Origin: Manis javanica
Lineage: Eukaryota; Chordata; Mammalia; Pholidota; Manidae
NCBI RefSeq assembly: GCF_040802235.1
Contig: NC_133166.1
Span: 114,528,991-114,592,990, forward strand
DNA length: 64,000 nucleotides
Direction: 5' to 3'
The notes beneath the pieces were generated by a model. The model did not search any database and had not been told where the DNA came from. It was given only the letters and a program-made list of their open reading frames with translations. The first letter of the stretch is position 1. Each line of letters starts with the position of its first letter. This document shows, piece after piece, positions 1 through 11,536 of this stretch. The position numbers and the translations under genes are program-made.

Positions 1-640
1 CCCAGGGCTGATAGAGAAGAAATGGAGTGGGGTGTCAAGGAGTACACGTGCGGCTGGTTGTGGGTTTGGGCTGTCTGCCCCGGTCAGCCCCTGGGGTTAG
101 GTTTCTGTGCTCTGGCCACCACCCTCTGGGCCCTCCCTCGGGCCAGGGGCGTGGGCCTTTTGGGGGAGGGACCAGAGGAGACTCACCATCTTACAGGTGG
201 AGAGGCTGAGAGTCTGATGGCAGAGACAGAGACACACAAAGGAGGGAGTCAGGGCAGCCTGGTCTGTACCCCACCACGCAGCCCCTAAGACTTTGGGGGC
301 AGAGGGTGGCTGCCACTGCGCCTCTGTCCTGTCTTCTCCAGGAAGTATCCAAGACTGCCCCACCCCCACCGCAAGGGGGCTGAGGGATTTCTGCCTCAGG
401 GACACCCACGGATCCTGCACCCCTGCACTCACACATCCCAGGCTGGTTGCACTGAACAACGCTGGGGGTCCTGGCACTCAGCCCTTCCAGCGAGGGGCGC
501 AGCGGGTCCCCACATGAGTGTATGTCCGGGGCAGATAGTGTTGCGGGTCCCACCGGGGGGCGCGGGCGCTCAAGGTCCCTGTGCCTGCGGCCCCTGCCCC
601 GCAGCCCCCCTCCTTGGCTCTCCCCGGGGCGGGCAGGAGC
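1..640. other. Presumed CARNS1 intron 1, window edge
   Basis: GC-rich sequence downstream (minus strand) of the candidate first exon. Open frames exist on both strands but look like chance frames in GC-rich DNA, and I recognise no ATP-grasp or other CARNS1 coding exon. Confidence 0.35.
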
Positions 641-830
641 CGGGGTACCTGGCAGGCGGCAGCGGCTCGGCGGGGCTCGGCGGGCAACGCGGATGGCCAG
701 GGGCGCGGCGGCAGCGGCAGCGGCACTGCTGGGCTCGGGCGGCGCCGCTTTATATATAGAAGCTCCCGGGGCATGCCCAGTGCCGGGCGGGGGCGGCGCG
801 GGTGAGGGGGCAGGCCTGGCACCCAGCACC
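480..830 (-). promoter_or_regulatory. CARNS1: TATA-containing CpG-island promoter, probably of CARNS1
   Basis: On the minus strand a clean TATA element (TATATATAAA, about 758-749) sits in a very GC-rich block. Downstream is a CG-rich segment free of ATG that ends in a good splice donor (GCCAG|GTACC, exon end at 649). This fits a short noncoding first exon from about 725 to 649. In the human order the gene beyond TBC1D10C is CARNS1 (carnosine synthase, muscle and brain), transcribed in this direction. The name therefore rests on remembered synteny, because no CARNS1 coding exon lies inside the window. Confidence 0.5.
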
Positions 831-1704
831 CAACAAGTACTGTCAGGACCGCCCACTCCTCCCGTCCAAACACCTGCGACCTCTCCCCAAATCGGGTGCG
901 GGGTGCGTGAGGGGGCCTCCCCTGGCAAGAGGCAGGGTGTGAGGGGCCTGGGAGGCACAGAGGGACAGCGGAGATCCTCAGAGACACAGACCAAGAACAG
1001 AGGGCCAGGTACCAGTGGGCAGGGATCCTCAGGGTCACACACACAGGCCGTGGGGAAGCAGAGGACAGGGATACGGGCGGAGAGAGATGGAAAGAGGAGA
1101 GGAAGGGGGAGGGAGGGCCGGGCCGGCAGAGACTGGTACTAGTGCCCGCCCTTGGCCCCTGGGGGTGGGGTGGCTGGGAGAGCGCTGGGGCCCGAGTCCT
1201 TGGGTGGAGTCCTGAGCCCCCAGCACGTCCGCCCCAAGGCTGCCTGTCCCAGCCACGAGAACTCTGCACTGCGGCACAGGCTCCCAGAAAGGCCCTCTTG
1301 GGTGGGGGTCCCTGACACCTGCGCAGGCCCTCCCTCCCTCTCCCGGCCCCTACCAGAGTAGCGGGCACTCAGTAAGATGCCCCCACAAGAGCAGTCCCAG
1401 GTCCCTAGGATACTCTGTGCCCTGCAGGGGTCAGAGAGGGAAGGGGGTGGCCAGGCTGGGAATTCCAGCAGGTCTGAGCAGGTGAAGGGGGCATCTGCAG
1501 GATCTGCCCTGCCTGTCAACACCCAGGCCACCTGGATGCCCGCAGTTACACCCACAATCTCCCCAAGACACACATCTTACACCCAGGTGCACCCAGTCAA
1601 ACACCCACAGAAGCACACCCAAGAGATCTGGCTCACAAACACAAACTCACCTGGAGAAACACACCCAGAGACTCACACCCTCTCCTTGAGTGTCACACCA
1701 GGCA

Positions 1705-1855
1705 GGGTCCAATCCTAACTCTGGCTGTGGCACCTGGGCCCTTCCCTTTTCTGGTCTGAACTTCACTTTCCTCCTGCTTAAGGTGGGACTGGGTCCCACC
1801 CCGCAAGGAGTGGCGAGGATTAGCTGGGGCCTTGCGCCCGGCACATGTAGGCTCT
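1705..1855 (+). repeat. MIR SINE fragment
   Basis: Resembles the MIR body: a variant of 'taactctggctgtg', then the 'ctgaacttcactttcctc' segment and a degraded 'ggattagctgggg' end. Diverged, as expected for an ancient mammalian SINE. Confidence 0.5.
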
Positions 1856-2317
1856 TGTCACAGTTCCTCTGCCTCACACGTGGAAACTCAGACACTCTCC
1901 CCGCCTGTCTTGGATGTGGAGACCCCCAGCTGTCTCCCAGAGCCCCCCAGGGCTGGGGGAAAGTACTGAGGGGCCCTCGGCCCTGTGGGGACAGAGGTGG
2001 CAGCTCCAGTATGCTCTGTACCACTGCGTATAGAGCTGCCTGTGGGGATCACACTACCGCCGGCCACTGGAGGGACTCAGGAGAGAAGAGGGATTCACCC
2101 AGGGTCTCCCAGGCCAGCCTACATCCCCTACACAACTGTGCAGGCATGGCTCCTCTGGGCTCTCCCAGCTCGCGGTCCAGACACGGCCAACCCCACAGCT
2201 GGCCCGGGTGCCCGGTGCCACTTGAGAAACTCGATTCTCTTGCTGCATGGGTTGCTACCGGTGGGAACAGGGGTGGGGCACAGATGACGTCAAAGAGTAT
2301 GACCGTTGACACGTAAG

Positions 2318-2696
2318 TATTAAAAGACAAAATTAAACTAAATAAATTTTAAAGATCTTACTGGCTTTATTCAACAGTTCACAACTCCAGCAGCATCTAA
2401 TCCAGCAGAAAGGAGCTGAGCTGTACAGAATGGAAGATGTGTATACGCAGAAGGCAGCAGGAACAAGGAACTTTTACTGGGCAAAAAAGTGGGGTGGTCA
2501 CTGGGAGATCACTTTCCTTTAAGGAATGGCAGGGGTCTATCAGGCAGATGACCCTAACTAGGGCTGATCACATGATTCTTGATCGACTGGTTTAAGATTC
2601 CATTTCTGGGAGAGCTGAAACTAATTAAGTGTCAGGTTGGTGACGTGGAGCGTAACAGAAGCAACTCCACTTGGGCCTGTTGTCTTGTTTTTAACA
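2318..2696 (-). mobile_element. Solo LTR of an endogenous retrovirus
   Basis: Read on the minus strand, the segment opens with TGTTAAAAACAAGACAACAG and carries an AATAAA signal (about 2370-2365) followed by an A/T-rich U5-like end, as in a retroviral LTR of roughly 380 bp. No gag, pol or env lies beside it, so it is a solo LTR. The family was not assigned; it resembles an ERV LTR spread in non-primate placentals. It looks moderately old. Its outer boundary near 2318 is approximate. Confidence 0.6.
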
Positions 2697-2799
2697 CAAG
2701 CTATGCAGCTTCTGCAGACTCAGTGTTTGGGGCTTTGAATGGGGATTACAAAGCATCCTTCCACCCAGGCTTGGCTGGACAGGGGTGCCCAGCAAAAGG

Positions 2800-3020
2800 C
2801 AAGCACTCAGTAGCTCTGTCAAGATCAGCAAGCGTTTCTTGATCTTACCCCAGGCACTGTGCGGAAGGCTGTGTGTGCTGCATCTCACTTACCCCTGAGC
2901 AATAGCAGTTGTGATTCTCTGGCTTTTACCAATGAGAACAGTGAGGCCCAGAAAGGTGGTATGACTTGCGCAAGGTCATACAGCGGTGAGAGAGGAAGCT
3001 GGGCTCTTTCCTCTGCCAGA
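2800..3020 (-). repeat. MIR SINE, antisense
   Basis: Contains the reverse-complement MIR core: 'gagaacagtgaggcccagaaaggt', then 'gacttgcgcaaggtcata' and 'cagcggtgagagaggaag'. Confidence 0.65.
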
Positions 3021-3284
3021 GCGTGTGCCTATGTGCACAGGGAGCAGCGTCCTGTGTGCACCCCCCAGACCACCCTGGCTGGATACCGGCTGTGACGGCA
3101 TTTGCCTTGTGGATGCAGGGAGGAAAATTGGGGTTGGGAAACCGTAGCACAGGCCCAGGGCCCTGGGATTCGGGGCATGCAGACTAGCAGGGCAGTTCTA
3201 TTCTGTCCCTGCCACTAGAGCCTGGAGGTCACCTGAGGCTGAACTAAGCCAGGTAAGGGTTGGGTAGAGGCTGCCGCTCAATTG

Positions 3285-3425
3285 GCTGTACAATCATTAT
3301 AATAATGAGACTTGTAGAGGGCTCTCGGTTCTGGGGTCTGAGCTACTATTATCCCATTGTCTGTAAGAGGAAACTGAGGCTGAGAGACAGTGAAAGGGCT
3401 TTTCCCACTCAGGGACTTAATCCAA
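3285..3425 (-). repeat. MIR SINE, antisense
   Basis: Reverse-complement MIR: 'attatcccattgtctgtaag' followed by 'aggaaactgaggctgagaga'. Confidence 0.6.
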
Positions 3426-4639
3426 GTCCGACCTCTGGACAGACAGCATGGGGCTGGGGGGACCTCTGAGCTGCTGGTCGTGCAAGATGGAGATCATGCC
3501 TCCCCCCTGCCCAAGACCAAGGCAAGGATCCATTTGCCCTTCCACTTCTTTGCCTGTCCACACTCCTGTCTGTGGGGCTAATCCAGGCCGACAGACATTA
3601 CTAGGTGCCATCCAGCTTTGGTCCCCACAGGCTGAGTGCTCTCAGATATACAGCTTGCCTTCTCTGAGCCCCTTTTGAGACAGGTTTGCAGGGAGCTGGG
3701 GCTGCCAGGTTCACTGAATGTCGTTGTGCAGGCTGCTCACTGCACAAAAATACCCCTCTGAGTAGTCACTTTCCCCTCTGCCAGGCTGAGCTGCGTGTGC
3801 CTGGAAGGGAGGCATCTTTTCCAGACCAGCCACAGGTGCTGTAGGGGCTAGCCCTGCCCCCACCCTGCACCTTCCAACTGGGGGGAAGAGCGCGGGGGAA
3901 GGCAGGGAGGCACAGCTTGTGCAGAAGTGTCTGCATGAGGAAGGAGCTGACCCCTCAGCTCAGGCTCCCCAGAGATGGTTGATAATAGCACCTGCCCAGG
4001 AAATGCTTCCCTGAGTAGAAAAGGTAGTGACTCAGCTTCAGCTGGAGGGGCCCTGCAGGAGACCACCTGCCTCTAGGGTCTGCAGGGGGACCCTCTGCCA
4101 CTGTGACCCCCCTCCCAGCCTCATGAAGGATCCTTGGGCCTCGGGCTGAGGCTGCTGCTTTTCTGCTCCCCCAGTACGGGAACAGAGCTGAGCCCATGGA
4201 GGGCAGGGCGTTTATGGGTGGATTCCTGGGGCAAGGCCCCCCCCCATCTGCTACAGTGCCTGAGATTCCATTAGATGCCTGACTCCAGAGCTAAGGCATC
4301 ATCTAGGAGGCAGAGACCAGCCCTCTGGCTGGCTCCACCCCGCCCTGCGATCTTGGGCTAGGTACTCTGCCTTGGAGACCTCCATTCCCCGTTCCTCTAA
4401 GGAGGCTCTCTGTGCCACCCTCCGAGGGGGTGTGGGCGGAGGGGTCCGAGGAAGCGTCCTGTGAGCTGCAGTGAGGGGGCTGTCGCTGAGCAGCAGGCAT
4501 CCCAGGTCCGGGTGGAGGGAAGCGTTGGAAGCTCTCCTTAACTTCAGGGCCCCAGCTGCTGCCCCACACTCGGAGGAGCAGGGGGAGTGGGTGGGAGCAG
4601 CAGGGAGAGCACCCCGCGAGGGTGCTCATGGTGGGGGGC

Positions 4640-4845
4640 AGGGGTGACGCTTGGATCTGTCATGGGAAGCGAGGCCTTGGCCAAGTTCCCTCCCCACCTG
4701 AGCCTCTGTTTCCCCCAGGAAACTGCAGGTCTGGTTCTGGACCTCCCGTGAATCCCTCCTCCAGGTTCCTTGAGAAGAGGACGGTCTGCCCCGGACCCAG
4801 GGCCTGGCTGGCACACAGTAAGCACCATGTGACCATATGCAGAGT
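4640..4845 (+). repeat. MIR SINE
   Basis: Has the MIR core 'ccttggccaagttccctccc' and 'ctgagcctctgtttccccc', and ends with the typical 'ctggctggcacacagtaagc'. Confidence 0.6.
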
Positions 4846-5675
4846 GAGGGCATTTCCTCAGCCCGTGGCCCTGTCTCTAGAACATTCCGACCAGTGGCCA
4901 CACATGTTCCAGCACAGCCCCTGGGACAGGCAGCTTGAGTCCTCCACCATTTACGTGGGACTCCAGACACTTTCTCCCAGTGCTCCTGAGCCCTGCGCTG
5001 CCCCTACCCTGCACCTTCCAACCTGGGGGGAAGGGCGCCCAGGGAGGCAGGGTGGCAGGGCACCCTGGAACGGCCACTGGAGGGACAGAAGCCTGCATCG
5101 GAACCAGCCCTGTTGTCCTGGTGATGGCTCGTGTCCCAGGCACCCCAGGCACCCATAGGAGCAATTAGTGAGTGTAGGAGGGGGTTTCCATGGTGGCAGT
5201 CCCGAGGGGGTGCAGCGGAGGCTTCGAGAGGGGGCAAGGGCCGGCGGGACCTTTCTCCTTTGTTCTGGCACACTAGGCCTTTGTTCTCGCCTAGCTCTCT
5301 CTGAGGATGGGACCAGGACCGTGGGTGGGGGACAGACTTGGGTTAGAGTCCCCGTATCCCTAAGGGGTCTTGAACCAAGGGGAGGGGCAGCATAGGGGAT
5401 AGGGCCCCACTTCTGGGCCTAGAATCCACTTGGGGTGTTCTTCTCCCACAGGTGCAGGAGCGTTACCTGCCCCCAGGAGGCTGGGCAAGGCAGCTTACCA
5501 TTGGTTCCTGTTGCTGGTAAACACCTTCCAGCAGCCAATGGGCAGCCTTGGTGCGTCCAGGGCTGGACCAGCAGAGGCAGAACTGGAGGGAGGTGAGCGT
5601 GGGCGGGGAAGGGGCAGCCCGTCCGGGCTGGGGTGGGTGGCCTTCACTCTAACTCCATCCAAGCCTCCGGCAGAT

Positions 5676-5681
5676 TTTATT
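5676..5681 (-). terminator. TBC1D10C: Poly(A) signal of TBC1D10C
   Basis: AATAAA on the minus strand, about 300 nt past the stop codon at 5985. It gives a short 3' UTR of roughly 320 nt. I saw no better signal closer to the stop. Confidence 0.6.
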
Positions 5682-5984
5682 CCAGGCCTCTCCAGGAGCC
5701 CCCTGGGGTACCCTAGCCTAGCCAGCTGCCCTTGCCCCCACACTCCTTCAGCGCCAGCTTCCAGGCTCGCAAGAGCCCAGGCACCAGGACTGCTCCATGG
5801 GCAGATGGGGGGCCTGGGCCCTCAAAAGCCCACCCTGTGACTTTCCCTCATCCTTGAGCCTGACACAGTCTGTGAGAAGGGAGCTGAGTCACCAAATGCC
5901 AGCTCTAAAGTGCCGTGCCGACTGGTGAGGTGGGCATCAGCTGTACAGGTGACCGAGTCCATGATACCCTCAGAAGTAGGACTT

Positions 5985-8900
5985 TCAGAATCGGGTGTCC
6001 AAGAAGGAGGTGGAGCCTCGATGTGACCTGGGGGGGCCCTCAATGGGGGGCCCCCTGGACCGGGTCAGGAGTCCATGGAAAGTCTTGCCTCGGGTCTGGG
6101 GCTTGCGCCGTGGCGGCCGGGGCTCCTCTGGGGGCTGCACCACAATGCGGGGCACCTCAGGCCTGGTGTTTCCCCGTGCCCCTGCCAGCTGCTGGGCTTC
6201 AAAGATGGCTTGGGCCCCAGGCAGGCGGACCTGCGGCCTCGGGGGTGGCCCAGACCCCGACTCAGGCAGCTGGGCCAGCTGGGCCCTGATCTCCCGTCGC
6301 AGGTCCTGCTCGGACAGGGCCACACTATGCACCTGTGGGGAACACTTAGTACTGAGCTTGCCTGGATGGGGGAGAGCAGGAAACGATGAGGTCCCCACAG
6401 GGCAGGCAGTACACCGCCCCAGGAAGTGGCTGAGGGCTGAGGGGCTGACAGACTACTTTGCTCAGGGAGCCACGGAAAGCCACTTGAGGCCTGGGGTTTT
6501 CACATTCTTTGCTGCTCAGAGGATAGGAACTGAGCCCCAGTTCTCACTCTGACTTCCCACCTTGGGACTCAGCTTCCCAAACTTGGCGGCAGGGACTGGG
6601 CCACTGTGGAGGGTGGGCAGGGGGCACCCACCTGGGACATGAACGCCTCCTCCTGCAGCTGGGTAGGGGGAATGGCTCGAAGGGCGCCAAGTGTCTCCAG
6701 GAGCCCCGGACAGGCCAGGCGCTGTTCTGCGGTGCCCAGTGCCAGGCGCACCAGCGTCAGCCCCACACGGAACAGCACCTTCACACCTGCAGGCCCGGGC
6801 ACCACTCAGTAGGGGGTCAGCCCTGCCCCTCCTCAGTTCTGCACCTGAACCTGCCCTCCTACTGTCCTGGAGCTCTGCAGCCTGGGCCCTGAGTCAATCA
6901 GGCCCACAGCAAAAAACTGAGAGGAGACTGCAATCTGGGGCCCCCGGGGAGTAAGTCTCAGCAGCCACAGATGTTCCAGGCAGAGAGAGAAGCCTGCCAG
7001 GAGCTGGGACTACGGACCACCTCACACCCAGCCTTCTCTCTCTGGGCCTCAGCTCGTCATCCATGCGTGGAAGGGCTGGGTGGGTGCCTATTGAGGCCCG
7101 GCCAGCTCAGATCTGTGACCTTCTGATTTTAGAGAGATTCTAGCCAGAGCTCCTCACTCCTACACTGAGAGCATAGAGCACACGTGCACACACGACACAG
7201 GCACATGCATGGGCGTGACCTCGGGCTGTTCTTAGAGCCTCAGAATCTATTTCTGGCAACTTTGGGTCTACTGAGAAGAGCAGTCAGGGGACCAGGGAGG
7301 CCTAGTGACATTAGGACTTGTAAAGGAATGATAACAACTACTGATGTCATCGTTGTTATGAAAGGGTGCCTGTGGCAGGGCTTGTCTTTGGTGTTGTGGG
7401 CAAGGACAGCCGAGGCACAGTGAGAGGCCCTGCCCCGCCCAGGCCTCAAGGTCTCAGTGGGAGGGGAGGGGACATGTAGATGGAGACATGGGCACTGTGT
7501 CCAGAGCTCTAGGGCAGCCTGGAGCCAACTGGGCACACAGCAGGTGCTCAATAAATGCACTGACTGATTTCTACTCTTTTATGGTTGTGATCTCTGGACA
7601 ACCTAAGCAGCACAGAGTGTAGGTGGGTTACTTGATGGTGGTACCAAGACAGAGCCTCAAGGCCCCAGAGTCCAGCTCAGCTCTGCCCACCTCTCTGCAC
7701 TCTTGGCCTGGCCCAGCATCCAGTGCTCTGGCCTCACCTCTTTCCATGCCTGAAGCTCCCAAGTTGTCCACAGCCTGGACTCTGTGGGCAGTGTGCCTCC
7801 CAGTCGTCTGCCTCTGCACTGCCCCTATAAGCCTGTCACCTCCACGGAATAGCCAGAGCAGAATGGCACTCCCCTCCCGCTGCCCCTCCCACCACCCTGT
7901 CACGTCCCTTGTTTTATTTTCTTCATGGCACTTATGACAAACCATAAATATCTTATTAATTTGGTTACTATCACCTCCCAAAACCGCCGCCACCAAAATG
8001 TAGGCCTCTCTCATTTACCCTGGCGTCCAGAGCAGCGCCTGGCACCAGTGAGCACTGCCCACGTGCCTATGGGTTCTGGGGATGAGTGCTCCTACTCCTA
8101 CCATTGGCCGTGCCCCACTGAGCCCAGGCCCCGCCCCACTGAGCCCAGGCCCCGCCCCCAGAGCCCAGGCCCCGCCCCCAGAGCCCAGGCCGGGGCAGCT
8201 CCACTGCTATGACCTGCCCATGTACCTCGGGGCGGCCTCCATGGCCCCAGCCTGCCCTGCTTACCATCTCATCACTGTGGGGTTGCAGGGCCATCATTCA
8301 GCACACAGAGGTGGGCACCAGGACTGGGCTGGTTCCCCAGAGCTGCATGGTGCCATCGCCCTCAGCACACCTGGCACCCAGACCCAGGGCCAAGGCTGAC
8401 AGTGGCAGGGGGCAGCAGGGCCTTACTCATTCCTGTGCACCTGAAGGCCCCGCCCCGCGCCCCCCGGGTCGGGGGACCCACTCACCCTCGCTGAGGAAGG
8501 CGTCCCAGACACGCAGCACTGTGGGGAAGGGCAGGGAGCGAGCGAAGAGGCACAGGAACCACTCAGGCAGGTAGAGTAGGGGCCCAACGCCCGCCTGCTG
8601 CAGGTGCTTGTGCGCACGCGGGAGCAGCCGCCGCAGCAGGGCCATGAACACCTCGGCATCCAGCCGCACAGCCTCCTGCGGCAAAGTCTGTCAGCACCTC
8701 TGCTCCCAAACCCCAGGCTCTGCCCCACCCACCTGCCCAGCCGCAGCCCAGCCTCTCACCATGTGGGGCCCATAGTAGCCAGGGAGGTAGGCCTCGCAGA
8801 TCTGTACCAGGCACCAGAAGGCCTCCTGAGGGCAGGACACAGGCCGTGAGTGCCCCCTGGGGATGGGACCACAGAGGGACCCACGGGGCAGGGAAAGGGG

Positions 8901-11227
8901 CACAGCGGGGGGCCTGGACAACAGCTGGCATGGCTCTGGAGCCAGGAGCCTGGACTCAGTGCCAGGGGCTCTTACCTAAAGCCTCCCCCTGCCCAGACAG
9001 AGGCCTAACAATGAGTTTACGGGATTGAAATTTACAGGGCTCAGGGTATTGAATTTCAGGGTCATAGGATTGGGCTCACTGATCAGGGGTTGGGAGGGTC
9101 CTAAAGTTTAAGTCCTGGGTTCTTGGGGTCACTGGGGTCAGGGATCATGGTCACAGGGTTCAGAATCAGGAGTCATGAGGTCAAAGTGATAATGTCCAGA
9201 CTCCTAGATCACTGGGGCAAGTGTCAGGGGTGAAGGGTCCCACCTTCCTGGAGTCAAGGTGGTTGGGCTTGAAGGTCACTGAGGTTGATGGTCATGAGGC
9301 CCTGGGTCACTAGGACAGGATCTGAGAGTCAAGGATACCAGGTCCCTGAGGCTGGAGTTCATGGGGCTTGGGGGTCATGGGTTGAGGGGACAGAATTACT
9401 AAGTCACTAGGGTTAGGGGTCAAGGGTCTTAGGTGCCTGAAGTCAGAGCCCCTGGGTTGGGGTTCATGGATCCCTGGAGCAGGGTTGAGGGCACTCACCT
9501 CCGGGGGCAGATGCATGAGCAGCACAGCAGCCACAGGGCCCTGGGCCTGGCAGTAGCCCTGTTCAGGCCGATACAGAGTGTAGGCCTTGAGTACCTGCAG
9601 GAGCCCCTTCTGCCTGCGCCAGAAGATCCCATTAGGAGCCCATCCTCCAGGTATCCCCACCCACCCTCTAGCAGCTTCTTCCCAGGCCTCAGTCCCCCAG
9701 GCCTTGCTGAGTCCTCTGAGGTGCAAGAATACAGAGCTCGGTCAGGACCAAAGCCCCTAGGGGTGTGGGATTGGGGGTCCCTGGGCATCACCAAGCTCAT
9801 ACCCGTGACCCTGGGGTGACACAAACATCTCATGCAGAGGGAACTGGCGGTGCAGGTCCCTGCCGATGGTCTCCATCCACTGTGGGTCTCCGGGAGCCTC
9901 AGCCAGTTCCTGTGGGTGGGCAGGAAGGTGAGTGTGAGGGCTCAGAGTGCTGAGGGGCTCTGGGAAAGGGAGGTGGGACCTCTGTGAACACCCTTACCTG
10001 ATAGGTGCCAGGGCTGTTCTTCTGACACACATGGGCCCCGCACAACAGAGGCCAGCACCGGGCCCGCAGAGCAGAGGGGATGCCTTTCCGGCACTGCATC
10101 TTTACCTGTGGGTGAGGCCAAGGGAGCCCTGTTAGGCCAGGCCAGCCTCCCGGGTTCCTGTTGTCAGGCCCCATGCACAATTTGTCATCGGGCCAGAGCC
10201 ATTGGGTGGTAGGGAGAAAAGAGAGGTGCTGGGACAGCAGTTGGGGTAGGGTGGGGGATAAGTTTCACCGCAGTGTGGGCCAAGGCAAAGGGGGCCGGGC
10301 TGTGGCGGCCTGGTAGGACCCTCTCCCTCTCACCTTCTTGTACCGCTGGGACATGGTTTTCTCCCAGTGTGAAGTCATCTCCACCCACTTCATCTCTCGC
10401 TGGCGGATAAGGTCTGCAGGAGGGTGACCTGGCCTGGGGGCACATGGCACAGGCATCCAGGCTCTGGGCAGCTGTTACCTAGAGCCCACATCTGCCACCC
10501 TCCATGCTACCCAGGTGAGGGGTGAGCTCAGTTCCAGACCCTGGAGATCTCTGGGAAGCCCTGGGAGGTGACCTGTCCCCCCCGGAGTTGCCAGAGGTTG
10601 TCATGGGGACAGGAAAGGATGTGGCTCCAAGGTGGGCAGAAGCAGGAGAGACTGAAGGGGGTGTGTAGGTGTTGGAGGAGGGGCTCGGTGGCTTTTCCCC
10701 AGGACAGGGACACAGAGTATTCAGAGGAAGAGCTGGGTGGACAGAGCCCTGGACTAGAAGCCAGGAGTCCTGAGCTGGAGTCTGGTTCTGTGTTTTGGAT
10801 CTGGAATTCTTGGGCCAGAGATTAAAATGAGAAAGATGTTTGGTCTCAAGTATGGGTGCAAACCCTTGGAGGTTGGGAGTAAAAGAGACACACAGGGACC
10901 CTCCCACCCATCCCTGTCAACTTTAGGACTCCACCAGGAGCCTGAGGAGGGGTGACCCTGGCTGAGGCCCCAGACCATCGCAGGACGCTCGAGGTTGAGC
11001 CTCACTCTAGAAGTCAGCCCTCAGCCCCCATCCTCAATCCTGGCATTCCACTGCACCCACCCATTCCCCACTTACCCTGGCTCTGCGGAGCTGCCCCCAA
11101 TGAAGCCGTAGCGGTCAGCCTGACGATACGGGCCAGGCCCACTCATCTCTGAGTCAGACCCCAGAGAGCTGGAGTCATCCTGCAGCTCGCAAGGCTGCAC
11201 CAGGTCCTCCCCCAGGGCCTGGGCCAT
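5985..11227 (-). CDS. TBC1D10C: Carabin, TBC1 domain family member 10C
   Basis: Coding exons on the minus strand: 11227-11076, 10433-10334, 10105-9998, 9909-9803, 9613-9499, 8825-8760, 8675-8486, 6786-6632 and 6332-5985. All have GT-AG borders and sum to 1341 nt (446 aa), the human carabin length. The start is the ATG of [13 protein letters not shown] Rab-GAP domain covers about residues 85-300, with the arginine finger in IGRDLHR (I135, D138, R141) and the glutamine finger in YCQ (Y176-Q178). The Pro/Arg-rich C-terminus (...[11 protein letters not shown]) lies in the region known to bind calcineurin. In the family it is a leukocyte protein that inhibits calcineurin and Ras signalling and acts as a Rab GAP. 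It is head-to-head with PPP1CA, about 1.2 kb between start codons. A 5' UTR intron is likely, with an acceptor near 11261. I see no lesion. Confidence 0.97.
7735..8062 (+). repeat. L2 LINE 3' end
   Basis: Matches the L2 3' region: 'cttgttttattttcttcatg', 'gcacttatgacaaacc', then 'aaaatgtaggcctctctc' and 'agcagcgcctggcacc'. Confidence 0.7.
8113..8190. repeat. Minisatellite of about 21 bp, four copies
   Basis: Tandem units of 'actgagcccaggccccgccc' type: two 21-bp units, then shorter units beginning 'cagagcccagg'. Each unit carries a CCCCGCCC GC box. Confidence 0.85.
9050..9480. repeat. Degenerate GGTCA-rich tandem repeat
   Basis: In TBC1D10C intron 5. Words such as 'gggtcactgggg', 'gaggtcaaag' and 'ggtcatgagg' recur irregularly, giving about nine GGTCA copies in roughly 430 bp. 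It looks like a decayed minisatellite with unit length around 12-25 bp. Confidence 0.6.
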
Positions 11228-11536
11228 GGTGCCCCAGACCCCCTCTGCCACGGGCTGCAAGATGTGGGGAGAGCCAGGGTGAGGCAGCTCCTGGCCAGCC
11301 TGGAGCCTGGGCTCCCGTCCAGCCAGTCCCCAGCCCCAAAACCTGGCTGTGGCATCAAAGCTGGGAAGTTTCAGGGTATTTCCACAAGACCGTTCTGTCC
11401 CCTCTACTGGGGTGGGGGTGGGTAGGCCCTGAAGCCTTGAAGTGACAGAAAGGCCAGGCTTCTGAACAGAGATCCAGCCCCAGGCCCAGCTCCTGCCCCC
11501 CAGCCCAGCTTACCTCCCTGCCGCACCTCACCTCCT

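Larger units (their letters stand above)
830..5660. other. Spacer between CARNS1 promoter and TBC1D10C 3' end
   Basis: No convincing gene. The stretch holds MIR fragments, one solo LTR, a CCAAT inverted repeat near 5488-5549 and a short duplicated segment (3863 and 5007). The rest is GC-rich unique sequence, much of it presumably distal promoter DNA for the minus-strand gene to its left. Confidence 0.6.
6787..8485 (-). other. TBC1D10C: TBC1D10C intron 7 (1.7 kb)
   Basis: The largest intron of the gene. It holds an L2 3' end (7735-8062), a GC-rich minisatellite (8113-8190) and a MIR/L2-like tail near 7540 ('gtgctcaataaatgc'). No extra exon is evident. Confidence 0.7.

Noticed and set aside
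191-1368. Overlapping minus-strand frames near the CARNS1 promoter as CARNS1 coding sequence
   Set aside because: They cross the TATA box and predicted start site, so they cannot be one exon, and they show no carnosine-synthase sequence.
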